Part shown: positions 36,139 to 49,105 of the stretch, one piece after another
How positions within the stretch are numbered: the first letter of the stretch is position 1
How the letters are laid out: the number at the start of each line of letters is the position of its first letter
NCBI RefSeq assembly: GCF_001522545.3
Contig: NC_031773.1
Location: forward strand, 37,785,466-37,849,465
Direction: 5' to 3'
Source of the DNA: Parus major
Taxonomy: Eukaryota; Chordata; Aves; Passeriformes; Paridae
DNA: 64,000 bases
Position numbers and translations under genes: made by a program
Notes under the pieces: model-generated
What the model was told of the DNA's origin: nothing
Database searches by the model: none
What the model saw: only the letters and a program-made list of their open reading frames with translations

Positions 36139-39100
36139 GTGAGGAAAACGGTGGCGTGCACTCTGCTCTGACAGTATCTGTGGTGGTGTCAGAAAGTTGA
36201 GCCAAGTTTTGGTCCCTAAGCTCTTGCCATATGATGATGCATCTGTCCAAGAAACAACCCAACAGGGGTTACAGGTTGGGGCCAGAATCTCTTTCCTCCC
36301 TTATGTGTGAGCAGAAGTAAGTAGCAGATGTACCCAAAAATGCACGCTGTCACATCCTCTGCACATATTGGGTGAGTCAACTGAAACATGCCTGGTGTTG
36401 CTGTTAAGACACACAAGACCTCTGTGTGCCCTCTCTTCCTTCCCATGTCAATTTTGTCTGGAGTCACTGACACTCTGAAATCAATAGGAAGTTGCTTAAC
36501 AGCCTTTTAAGAATAAGGAAAAATAGACTTTCCTTTGCAAGTAAAAAGTACTTATATGAGGAACAGGAAAAATATAGTTGGATCATTTAGTTTATCTCCT
36601 ATCTCTAACATATTGTTTTATATTCTGCCCTAAATCAATAGGAACTATGATCTGGCATCTTTAAAACAGTGCTACAGGTGTTGCAGAAGCCGTTTCCTTT
36701 GCAATCACTAAACCTTAGCAAAATACACTCCTAAAAGTCTCTTTTGCTGCTTCTATTGAAATATGCCAGGATAGAACGAAATACCAACATGTGTGATTAG
36801 TTAATTCCTATAAACCCACTGGGAACTCACAGTTTTTAATTTAAAACTCTCTCTCAGACCTCACTGCCAGTTACTTTTGAGTTCAAAAATACAGCAGTAA
36901 AATTTAATTTCCTCCACTTTATCAGTAAGTCTGTATAAACTGTTAAGGCTGACATATACAACAGCCATATTCCAAACTTAAACAGATTTGTCAAAACCTT
37001 GCCAAAATGAGCACCTGGATGAAACATGACATCATCATGGAAGCTCATCTCAAATGTTCCTGTCAAGCTGAGAAAGCAGGGACAAGGAAGGAAACTACTG
37101 ATGCTTCTTGTTTTAAATGCCAGCAAAAATATATCCAAAATAGAGTTTTAAGAGATTTACAATTTCTTTTCTTTTCTGAAGGCACAATTTAAAAAATGGC
37201 AATTGAGCATCATTTCTCAAGTCTTGTCAGTGACATCAGTTAAGTGGTAGCAGGGGGATACTGAGGCTCCATCAAGGCAAAAAAATGGTGCAGTGGCTTC
37301 CAACAACCTGTCACCTCTTATTAATTGGTAGTTAACTTTGCTGCTGATTTCTCTCAAGAGGAAGAAGCAGGCTTGAGATGAACATGAGCAGAGGCTATTC
37401 TGTTTATTCTGAAGAGTTTTATGCAATCAAATAGGATACTGAAACAATAAAATGATTATATGGGCAAACAGAAAAGATGCTGAGATGCACCACACACGTT
37501 CCACTGGAGTCCCCTTCCGTAGCACACCCAGCTGCAGCTGTGCGCCAAAATGAGAACACCACCTGAGCACCACTCAGGCAGTTTTAGTAAATATGATACA
37601 GCCACCCACATAAACTGTAAGATGAACAAGATAGTGTGATTGTTTTGATTCTGTACATTGCAGGACTCTTGAAGCACTGAAGTATTTATTTATCTGTTGT
37701 GAAAGGCAGTTACACAAGCAGAGCGTAAGTATGATTAGATATATAGCCATCAGCCAACTCTAAAAATTGATCTTTAATCAAAACCAGTGGGAGGAAGCAC
37801 CCATTAAAGACCAATGGTACAATCTGGTCCCAGATTCTAGGCTACTCTATCTGTGAAATCTGTGTACTTAGCTCTAGGCAGCTAAAAAAAAAATGACAAC
37901 AGCAGCTGTTTTAAATCTCCTGCAGTGAAGTCATGAAAGTGGTAGGGACTTAGTAATTGCACAGAGACTAAATAATGCCTTCTCTCAGATAATGCTTGGG
38001 CAGCTTGGTAAATTCATATAATTGCCATTAATGAAGGCCATCTGCTAAGTTACAAGGTAATAATTTCCAAAAATTCTCATTCATGCCATCCAGGGCTTAT
38101 CAGCAACAGAGTAATGCTTCAATCAGTAATGGTAAAGTGGCAAATGAAACTTCATTGTTTTTCAAAATTGGAATAATTTCTGATTACATTCACCCTAAAA
38201 AATAGCATATATTTTAACACAGAAGGGTAATTAAAAAAAAAGAAGTTCTGTGTTTACTGCTAACTTAAGCTTTTCTGCTGACCTTCCTCAATGCCTAGTC
38301 TAACATGGTGGCAAGAGAAAGAACAGAGAGCTCATTTTTAGAAATCTGATTTTTTTATTATCTAATTAACATACATTGCAAATCCTTCTCTCAACTCACC
38401 ATTTTGAGTACCTGCAACCAGGAGGCAGAAGGCAAAATTCTGTAAAATGTGTATACATTACTACTGTGCCATACCATGATATTTGAGTGAAGCTAATGCC
38501 CTTTCCTATCAGTGATGGATATCACTCATTTAGTGGAAACTCGTATCATTATTTTATATGGCTTTTCATCGCTGGGACAGTGGAAATGAAAAAGGGATGG
38601 AAAGGTACAGTAGAAGATTCCTACAAATCCTACAAAGCCCCAGAATGCAAATAAACTGAATTGGTTTGGCTGACATTATAATCCACTTCAATAGCTAAAA
38701 ATAAAGTAACAAAACTTTAAAATTAGCATCCAGGAATACAAATTTTATTGATAAGTTATTGAAAAATCAATGCATAAACATGCAAAAATCTGAATGAAAT
38801 TGATCAATTTGCACAATTCTGTATTTGCTATTGCATGAGTCCTATTACTAAACTAATGGTGCAGTGATTCTAAATAAGCTATCAGTAACACTAGAACAAG
38901 TTATAACAAGGTATCAGATTAGCCTAAGGAGAACACTGCTTCCCAGCCAGTCTAATGAGGCATCATGCTAATACAACCATACTGGTTTTTGTGACCTGAG
39001 GTACAAATCTGAGCTGATAAATCTCCATCACTTTACTCCTATGTGTTGTCCTATTGCCCTTTTGTTTTACTAATTGCCTTATTAGTAAGTCGGACATATC

Positions 39101-42100
39101 ACTTCTGCACAATCAGACCAACAGTCAGTTCGGTTTGCACAAGTAAATGTGACAGCAGGGCATCTTTAGACATCAGGCTTCCTACTGAGCTTTAATCACA
39201 GTTCTGTGCTGTGAATTATAGCAGTAACTCTTCTCAATACATTTTTTTTTTCCAAGCTTCCATCCTCTAATTTAGAAACTTCAACAGCTGGGTTTGCCCT
39301 GTGGAGATGATAGACTGACCAGAATTGTATTTCTCCTCCTGTAAGAAACATGCAGCTTCCAGCAAAAATCAAGCATTAACACAGGGCAGAATTTGGACTC
39401 TGAGGCTTCTTCCTCTCATGAGGCAGAAAACAATGACATTCTGCTTTCAGAGACTAGGTCTGGGATGTGGAGGAATAGCATTATATTGCAAAATGAACAA
39501 GCAAATTTTAAGATTCTTGAAACACAAAGAAAACAGGTATTTAAATGACTCTGACATTAAAATCTTAAATTAATAATTGAATAAAAGAATTAATGAGGAT
39601 TTTTGTCTGAGTCCAGCTAATACCCAGACTGTTATATTCAGTACAGCCCTGTAAAAATGGAGTACACCACCACACTGGGACATCTGAAGTGAACAAACAT
39701 CTAAAGGTTCTAACTAGCTGCCTGCTGTCACACATGGCATCGCAGTATAGTGATAAGCACAGTACCACCATATTCAGTTTTCACCACCCAGCAGCCTTCT
39801 CCTGGTCCCTTAATATTTGCAAAGACATACGTCAGGGAAATACATTAATAATGGAAAGTGTGGGTGGCCAGCTTGAGGAAATGGCCAGATAAAAACGCAT
39901 TGCACATCAGCATCACTGGGATTCTGGGTGCTCAGATCGCTAAGGCATGGAAATGAAAATTAGTAATTAAAGGAAATAATTCCAAAATACTGACTAGGCT
40001 TATTAAACTAGTATATAATGAAACTATGATTTTAATACTATACAACATAAGCAAAAAGTAACTAGGGAGCATCAGGACTTCATAAAAAATATGGGCCAGT
40101 GTTCTGCCATTGCCATTTTTATGCCTGTAAGTCAATAGGGGTCTTTCAATGTCCAGGATGCTCTGTTTATATTTTATAGCAAGTTTAAAAAAGCTATAAA
40201 CAACTGAGGTAGGAACTGAACTATTTTCAAAGACAGCATGCTTTCCCAATGACTAATTTCATATAAGATGGACAAGATTAGAATACTTTGTGTTGATTGC
40301 TCCTTCTTTGTCAGTGACTGAGTCCTGCAGAATTGCTTTTCTGTGATGATGATATTTTGGTAGGGCATCATAATAATATAAAATAATGGTTACATTTGTA
40401 TGTCTGGTTGCCACAATGCATTTTTATCTGATTCATTTTGGTATTGATTCGCCATAAGTATTTCCTAGTTAGATCTTATTTCACATAATATCCACACAGA
40501 AAAACTTTAGATTTAACCTTGAAATGGAAAATTGAGTAGCAAAGGCAAGCTGGGAGAAAAACGAAACACACCTGAATATTACATATTTAACAGAGAGAGG
40601 TGTGTTTTCAGAAATGGAAATCAGGCAATCAGCCTGAAAGAAAACTTTGCTCACCAGGAGATGCAAGTGTTTATCAAACTGTATTGTTATTCTCCTGGTG
40701 CTTGACCACCAATTATCAGATGTTAGCAGTAAAGGAAATTCACATGAACTGCTAAGGCATGTCACATTTTCTTGTTGATGATCCACTGTGTTTTACTCAG
40801 CTTTTTATTCTATCATCTGTACCCACAGGTCTTTAGGGTTTCTTGCCAGACCAGAAATTTACCTTTTCTTACAGTTCTTACATCTTTCTTTTGCTGACTT
40901 ACAACGATTAAAGTAACTTTACCAATTAGATTGTCTAGTTTTATGTTGCATATGAATATAACTTCTCAGTAGCTCAATTACACATTCACTTTCACAGCCC
41001 TTCATTTATTCAAGTAATCCCCTGGAAATCGGATGGATGACTATAACATAGCAACAGCTTTAAATAAACAGCAAAAACATATAGAAGGAAAAAGAACTTA
41101 ATGGTATAATGGACTAGACTTGTGCAAGTTTTATCAGATGACAAAGCTATAGAAGGCTAATCTTCATGTAGCTAGAAGGCTCTTAAAATAAGTTATTTTA
41201 AAACATAAATTTTTTTCAAAACTGACTTTTAGTGAGATCAGACTTTGGTTAACTTGTTTTCTGGTCTAGGGGCATTCAGGTGAAAAGGAAATACTGAGGC
41301 CATTATACACGTCAATTATTTCCATTATTTTCAGAGCTAATCCATATTCCTGCCTAGTGCCAGACAGAGTATTTCAGTTGGTGGCACTTATATTTAGCTA
41401 AGTGAGAACCATTAATCACCATTTCCTAACATAGCATCCTTGAAAAATGTTAAAGTACTTCTATTTAAATTTCATTCACTCAGTCATTTAAAAAAAAATA
41501 AAAATTCTACGGAATATTAGTGTAGAAATTTGAAATTTGATTTACTAAATAGATTCCCATAAATACAATTAATTACAGCCATTAGATAGATTCCTACAAT
41601 TAGATTGGAATGTATGTCATCTAATAACATATCTCATACTTTTAAAGGCTAATGGGTCATAAAAGTAACCTCCTGCTTCTGTAGTTAAAGAATTCCTATT
41701 TGTAGAAGGGACAAGTCACATTTGTTTAGTACAGTGCAGATTGCGCTTCATCCTTGATCCTTTCCACCTACAATTAACCCAATGCTGAGTTTCTCTGGGA
41801 CTTATTTTAACAACCAAACTCACTGGACTAAATTTCCAGAATTTTGTAGACTGGAAAGTTAATTTTTTATTTTCAAAAGTTCCTCCATTATGGTGTTTAT
41901 AGGACTACAAAAGTCAGTCTTAATCTCTTTTACTAGATTTTCTGATGAAAGAAAAATAAGGCTCAGATTTTGCATCACAGAATGAACACAGCACACTGCA
42001 GATCTGAATATCTGCATATATATAAAAAGCAGCCTCTTACAGAATTTGCATTCTAACACAAAGCCTACCTCCTCATCCCATTTTGATTACTCCTACCTAC

Positions 42101-43288
42101 AGCTCACAACCGGTCTGCTTCACTCCCACTTTTCTCATTATTTCCAACTGACTGTCGTGCATTCTCTTGTAATGTAAACAACTTTTCTCCTCTAGTCTGT
42201 GTAGGTGCTAATAAAGAAAATTAAAATCTAGTCACCACAGTCTCACATCTTACACTCAGATAGGAAAAGATAAACAATTTCAGAGAGCATTTGTAGAGAA
42301 ATTTCTGCCTAGCCTTAGCTACTTCAAACACACTCAGAAAAATCTGTGCCGTTCAATAAACTCCAGTGTACATGAAGGACATACAAGAAGGGCATCCATG
42401 ATTAATGACACAACATTGCTCAGATACCCTCCCAGCATCTGTTGCAGTGCTTGGAGATGGCTAACAATGTAATGTGACCAAAATATTCCACACTTTTATA
42501 ATTCTTTTTTAATATAGAAGCAATTATTTTCTAAGTTTTTCAACAGCTCTTCAACTGTTTGAAAAAAAGGGAGTTACAGTCTAAATATTTGCCAAGGACT
42601 TAATGTAACTGAAAAGAGAAGTCACATGTTGAACAACCTTAAGTAATCACAATGTACATTTGTCAATTCTCCCATTCTCCCTAAATGAAAAGATATATTA
42701 TTGGGCCTTTTATATTTGAAGATTTTTTTTCTAAGAAAAGATTTACATGCCTAGCAGTGAATGGTACAAATTTTTTGTGTGTAGAAATTTTCTTCTCTGC
42801 TAGTGATATGTTAGAAGGATAGTTTATAAATATACTTAATAAGAAATACATTTTTTTGTTTATGATGTTGGTAGAACCGTTTATTCATCATCACTCAATT
42901 CTTGTGTAACAACTAGTTCCAGTCATGTCTTTACACAATCCTCTGTAAAGTCCTTTTGTACCACTGAGATGATTTTGTCAAGATCTACTTTCAGTTCATT
43001 GAACTGAGACTGCATTTTTCTAAGGCAACTTCCTAGTTCTTAAATTTTGTGTTTGCTTCTGCTAAAACTGTTTTCCAGAGACTAATATATATTTGGTAAG
43101 ATTTCACTGACAATGCTGCAAAGATTCTAAGCTGTCTTTAACAATTGGAGTACCAGGCTCTGCTGTCTGAAGAAAACCCCAGACAATCCCACAACTTTTC
43201 TATACTCTGTGGTTACTTAAAGAAGCTTTTATTTTGGTTAAATTAAAGGACTAGTCAGAACATCAGCTTTTAAGGGTACACAGTGCCA

Positions 43289-43334
43289 TTATTTATTGTC
43301 AAGGAACACTGTTATTTATTATCAGGGAACACTA
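43289..43334. repeat. 23-bp tandem duplication, two units
   Basis: The units run from ttatttattgtcaagg to gaacactg and from ttatttattatcaggg to gaacacta, 43289-43311 and 43312-43334. They differ at three positions. Confidence 0.85.
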
Positions 43335-44447
43335 TTTCCCTTAAAAATGGCAAATTAATTAGGTGGAAGTCTCTCTCTGATTCTCACATTGAGGAATACA
43401 TTCCATAAAACAAAGAGTGTGTTCTATTTTGCTTATTGAACTAATGTCTATTCACCTCTTTTTTCCTTCCAGCCACTCAGCAGCCCACTCAATCAATCTG
43501 CTCCTGTTTTGCCTAGTTATCAGGAGTTCAATTTTGCTACCATTGAGGGAACATTAGATTCCCCGCTGATTTCAGGAAGGGAGGATTAGTTCCAGGCAGT
43601 AGACAGATAAACTGAAACAGAAGTTCTCACTAAACTATTTTCTACTAAAAAGATATTGCTCTCATTAGGGCATTTGGAGCTGCTTCTGTTCAGCAGGCTG
43701 AGTCCTTAGTTTAGTAGGTAAAATATCTGATGCAATGTTGTGTTGTTTTCTTTCTAAGAAATTTCTAACAGAAGAGTTTGTCATTTAACTGCTTTAAAGA
43801 TACTGCTTGTGTGCACGTAGAACTGTAGTGCATCTTCTCTAGCTTGACTTGAAGAAAACAATTACTATTTATCTACCGTTGGGAAGAGCTTAGGAAGGCC
43901 CTGACCACAGCTGGTAGAGGAATGATCTCAGCTCTTAGCAGTATGACAAGGATTTCTGACATGAGGAGCAAAGCCCACTGGGACCCAACCATTGACTTCC
44001 AAAGTAAAGTCGACTCGGTTAACTTCAGCTTCGCCATTTGGTCATCACCGCATTCTGATTTTATCAGCACCTCCCTATCACACACCTGAGCTCAAAGGAG
44101 AGGCATTGAAGCTTGCACTGACCCAAGCTGGCATGACCCCATATCCCAGCACAGTGCTGTACAGGTTACCACAGACCCTCAAACAGCATGAACAGAACAC
44201 TAAAGTCCCCTAATCACCCTTTCTCCTCAGCAAGGCTAATTGCCTCGGCCTTGATGTCTTGCTGATGCAACTGTTCTTTCTGTGTCTGCTTTTCAGTAAC
44301 TTCAATAATCTGCACAGTAGCAGGCAGCTACAGACACATCTCACATCCATCATCCTTTGTACAATGTAGCACTGAAAGGCAAATATGCTTTTCTTTACAG
44401 GTGAGGAATGCTAGTCTGAGGAATAACTAAAAATCTTAAATTCATAC

Positions 44448-44566
44448 CTCTCTGATAGCTGTACAAAACTCACTCTGCAGCACCTTCTTTAGAGACTGTA
44501 GCTTGTGTACTGGTACTTCTCCAGATTCCTGCAGTTTCTCCAGTAACTCAATTGCTCTTGCAACAT
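44448..44566 (-). CDS. LIN7A: LIN7A exon 2: L27 domain
   Basis: A 119-base exon. Its first two bases complete an Asp codon begun in exon 1 and are followed by 39 codons. The product reads [20 protein letters not shown] and continues [19 protein letters not shown]. This is the L27 domain, which heterodimerises with CASK and MPP/PALS partners and places LIN7 in the CASK-Mint1-LIN7 complex. The minus-strand acceptor is CCTCTCAG and the donor is GTATGAAT. The preceding residues of the family (ending PLTLDR) should be in exon 1, which I could not find up to 64000. Confidence 0.97.
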
Positions 44567-46097
44567 CTGAGAGGAAAAACAAAAGGAATACAGATCAGTA
44601 TAAACAATGACTAATAAATTACTAAAAAGGGCACATTGACTGTCATTTTAAATTTAAAAATCAGCTTTACCAACACATACTGTACTAGCCTTGTGTCATA
44701 CCAGACTTTGCTAGGCAACAACACTGCTGTTGAGAGATCCAAATCCCAAAGTACGACAAACCATGCATATACATGTAAAACAGGCAGAAAGAGGTTCAGT
44801 CTTAGTAGGAGACATTCTTTGGGACAAAGGCACAAGTTCAAAGTGGCTAATCTGTATTAAAACTAAAATATTTCTTCCTTTCTGCACAAGAGAAAATGGC
44901 ACAGGAAAAACATAGGGTTTACTTTCAGAAAATCTGAAAAAATGAACTTGTATCTTTATGCAAGCATCCTCAGGATGACAATGTCCAAAACTGAAAAATA
45001 TTTGATCTTTTCTTTTTATAAATCTAATTATTAACTAATAAAGTTTTCTAGAGGCAGGTAAGGTCTGCTCTGGAAGAATGGGAAGTCTACTAGAGAAGAG
45101 TAAATGTAAGATTCTTGTCTAGGTCTCCAAAGACCTATCTACTACACAAAACCCGTACGATCCATAGAAATACATGGAATAGTATTTTTCATGGCCTGAC
45201 TTCTCCTTAAGCACTGTATATTGTCAAGGGAAAAATCAATGTCTCTGAAGAGCAATGCAGAGGGCTTAAGTCATATTGAATGGTGAGTGGGATTCTGGTC
45301 CAGCTCAACAGTTCTGGTACCTTCATTCAAATTTTTTCACTTTAACACAAGTTCCTAATTTACACAGCTATTACTAAAATATGTCATAAAAAGCCCAAAC
45401 CAACTCATAAGATGCCCAACAGTCCTTTATGGCTGCGGAAACAGAGGCACAAGAAATAGTGGCTGGTCTTATGGAGTGTAGCCTAGGCAAGCAAGGGACA
45501 CAGTGTCTTAAATTATGAGTGAATTGAGAAAACCATATCCTGGTCTGTCTTAAGGGTGACAGATTGTAAACAGAGGGGATTTTGTCCTCTGCCAGTTAAT
45601 GGCTGCCTTCCAGCTTTTCCTTTAAGTTTGCTGGTAGAGCTGAACCTGGCAATGCTGCCATCTTGACTGTATGGCCACTTTCACATTTTTTGTCTTTTGC
45701 ACAGCCACCAGAGCCACTAATGGCCAGTTATACCACTCTGCTAAACTTAGGTCTGTATCCCAGTGAAGAAATGAATGGATAGTACTAAATGATAAAACAG
45801 TATTTAAGGCATTTTAATTCTGTGTTTTAAGTGCAGAAGAAACTCCCCCCACCTCCCCCTTCAACCACACAAGTCCAGAATTACTACAATGTCTAGAAGC
45901 AACCTTATACAATTCTCCTTTCCGATGACAAAGATCATACTGTTCGTGACTAGGAGATTATGCTAATTGAAACGGTTCTTACAATCCTTGGCTTGTAACT
46001 CAGCTATACTGACCAGATGCCTGATACAACAAAGACATGAGAAATCTTCTGAAAATAGAAAAACACATGACAGTGGATGAGCTGCAATAGGAAAAGA

Positions 46098-46112
46098 AAT
46101 AATAATAATAAT
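46098..46112. repeat. (AAT)5 microsatellite
   Basis: Five perfect AAT units, likely length-polymorphic. Confidence 0.9.
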
Positions 46113-46751
46113 AAATTTGTGTTTATAAGAAAAGCATTATTATCCACTGCATCAACGTTAGGAAAAAAGAAGATGACATCTCAAAAAATTTACAGTTTAA
46201 TTAAAAGAGGCAGAGGCAGCCAACTACTAGGCATGCTAGTTTCTGCCTTAGTAGATTAACAAATACACTACAATTCTCAAGCTTTTTTAGAGGCATCTGC
46301 CAAAAGACTGTTCAAATCATAAGAAGCACAGCAGAAAACACACAGTGCTGGTTTCAGAAGGATGGTTCCACTCAGTGGGCTGTAGCAGAACACTCTTGGA
46401 CCTCATAAACTTTCAGATTAAACTAACCTGATCCTGCATTCAACAATTGTACCTGAGCTTTTGCTCCAAGCAGCGCTTCAGCTGCTACTGGGCATCCAGT
46501 CCATCTTACCAGATCACAGCCATATCAAGCAAAATCCCGCTAAAACAGACTGAAGTGATGATAAGAAACCTAAAGGAGATCTGGGATAATAAGACCATGG
46601 AAATCAACAAAAGAATTAGATTCTAGAGAGAAGAATATGTCTGATAAGAGCTAATACATCAAAGAAGATAGTTTTGAGTAGCAGTAAATACACTTTCAGC
46701 AAGAACCATTTCAAAAGAGTGCAAAAGAATGACAAAACATTAAGTTACATG

Positions 46752-46790
46752 GAATCAAAGAATTATTAAGGTTGGAAACATGAAAACCTA
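46752..46790 (-). mobile_element. Possible CR1 3'-end relic
   Basis: The stretch ggaatcaaagaattattaag followed by gttggaaa resembles the reverse of a CR1 3' tail (ATAGAATCATAGAAT...GGTTGGAAAAGACC), but only about 40 bases remain, so the call is tentative. Confidence 0.5.
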
Positions 46791-49086
46791 ACATAATTTT
46801 TGATGTTCTTAGCAATAATGTTGTTACAATGATTTTTTAACAAAGCTGCTGAATGATTTGCCCTGGAATTTTTCTTTATCTGCCACACAAGACTTGTAGC
46901 TAGTTAAGTACTGAATCCACACTCCCCAGTTATTACTAGTTGATGCAAACTGATATATCAGACAGCACAAAGCACTTGTATAATTTATTCTGAAGAAGCT
47001 TCAACAGCCAACCATAATGGATCATATAATGGATCTGTAATTCATGTTATACACAATAGCCATCGACATAATCTAAATCAGACTGTGGTCTTATCCAGTC
47101 CAGTTCAGCTAAGTTTTGAACTGTCTTCACCTCTCACCAACTAGAGCTGTAAAAGATAATGCCACATATGGCAGATTGGTTGCTATTTTACAGTTGTTTT
47201 GAAGTGTCATCACTACATCTCAAAGTTCTGGGAAACAGCCCACATTTCTGTAGTCCTGAAATAAACTATATTAAATGAGAAATTTGTACTGATTGGAAGG
47301 AAACATAAAAAGCTTTAGGTATGTTAATCAATCTAAAAAAGTTAAGGCATAGGTCAGACTCTAGATGATATTAATCACTCAAAGTGATGAGTGTTACAAT
47401 ACAAATGATAAATTAATCCTCTTGCTGAAGTGTCTAGCATGGGTGTTTACTGTGTAGCCTCAAAGGCAAAACTGGGCACAAAGTTGTCATTTGCCAATAC
47501 TAGATTACTGAGCTTTCTGACTCAGAAGTAATTTGAGGTAAATATCTCAAAAGCATTCTGATTTTTTTGCACCTCTAAGTTCATCCAGCATGCTAAAATA
47601 CATGTATGCCGATGCTCAAGTTCTTGCTTCGATTTATTATTCACCTATCCATTAACAATAAGCAGTCTTCTTTCTCGTGTCACCACTAGGCCCATAGCTC
47701 GCTCAATTTGGCAATGACTTGCAGGATACAGCTCACAGAATAGAGAACAGTATATAAATCAGAGAAAGAAAATGAGGCATATGTTCAGGGCCAAAGCTGT
47801 TGGTTATCAGCTGATGCTTTGTCAGGAACAAAATATAGCACTTTACACAAAACCTACGACTTTGAGCAGGCTAAAATTGTAAAAATGTAAATGTATAAAA
47901 TATGACCTCATGAAATAGTCTGTATTTCCTCCCATTAATAACTTTGAAGGGGGAAACGTTAGAACAGGTTAAAAAGTGAAATTTAGCAATGCACAAGAGC
48001 TTATGTGATGCACAGACTACTTCCTGATGATTCTCTCAAGGTGAGAGATACTCCAGCTAAAACTGGAGTATGTGCTTGCTCAAAGAAGTGATATGACTGA
48101 CAATGAGTAACACTTTAAAGTTACATTAAATAAAGCATATAGCAGGGAATCTGCCCCTGTTGACGTCATATGTTTGACAAATATTGCTAGGATAATTTTC
48201 TTTTCTCCAATCCACCTTTGATTATAAATCTAACTAGTTTTGCTTGTAAATCCTATCACCAAGGATTTGTTCTTAAATACCATTTTCTTATATATTTGTG
48301 AAAAGGGCAAATGGATGAAAAGAATCTGTAGGTATTTACATAGATATATGTTTAAAAAATTACCGGAATTATGTTAAAATTAGTTAAGTTCTATTTAAAT
48401 GAAACGTCCTTACTTTTTATCTGTGTATTTCCTTTGTCCTCTCTTGAAGCAAAGATACTTATTTTTGAAAAGGATTGTTTTGCCTACTCTCAAACATTTT
48501 CCAAAATATGAACTCCATTATACTAACATGAAACTAGTGTGGTTATCATCATTTCCCCCATTCATATCACACAAATTGGTAGGAATTGACTGATGGTGTA
48601 GGTAGAATTATTCTTGTATTCCATGTTACATACATCTTAAAAGGAATATGCACTTACTTCCCTCCCTTATTATATCCAATCCTCAGCATACTTTTAATTT
48701 ATTTTTTTTCTCATACATATGCACAATTCCTCTCTCTCACATTCTGTTTAACATTCATCCCTCTTTTTTCCTATAATCATCATGCTTGCCTACAGCCTTT
48801 CAGGAAATAATACTCTCAGTGTGGTGGGTCACGTTATCAGTGGAACACAGAGAAGGCAGAGGGCTGTGGGTGGGTGGAATGCATTTTATCAAGTGCACTC
48901 ATCAGAAGAAAAGCATGACTCTCAGAAAAAAAAAAATCTTTATTTCAAGTGTTCTTTCTGTATTTTCATTTGAATGATGCTCCGCTTGCACTGCTAGCAG
49001 GACACAAGCAGAAGATTAGAAACTCTTGGAGAAACCACTAGAACATAGAAGTAGCAGGATACTGTACTGCAATACAAGTGGAACAC

Positions 49087-49105
49087 TGTATACATCATGT
49101 ATACA
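49087..49105. repeat. Perfect 9-bp palindrome around one base
   Basis: TGTATACAT, C, ATGTATACA. It is an exact inverted repeat with a single central base. Confidence 0.9.

Larger units (their letters stand above)
28039..44447 (-). other. LIN7A: LIN7A intron 2
   Basis: A 16.4-kb AT-rich intron with donor GTATGAAT after AGAGAG and an ATTTTAG acceptor. It holds a CR1 3' end (31559-31653), short tandem duplications (30050-30093 and 43289-43334), poly(A) and poly(T) runs (29728-29743 and 36117-36138) and many chance frames. No additional exon matching the LIN7 family and no small RNA gene was recognised. Confidence 0.85.
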
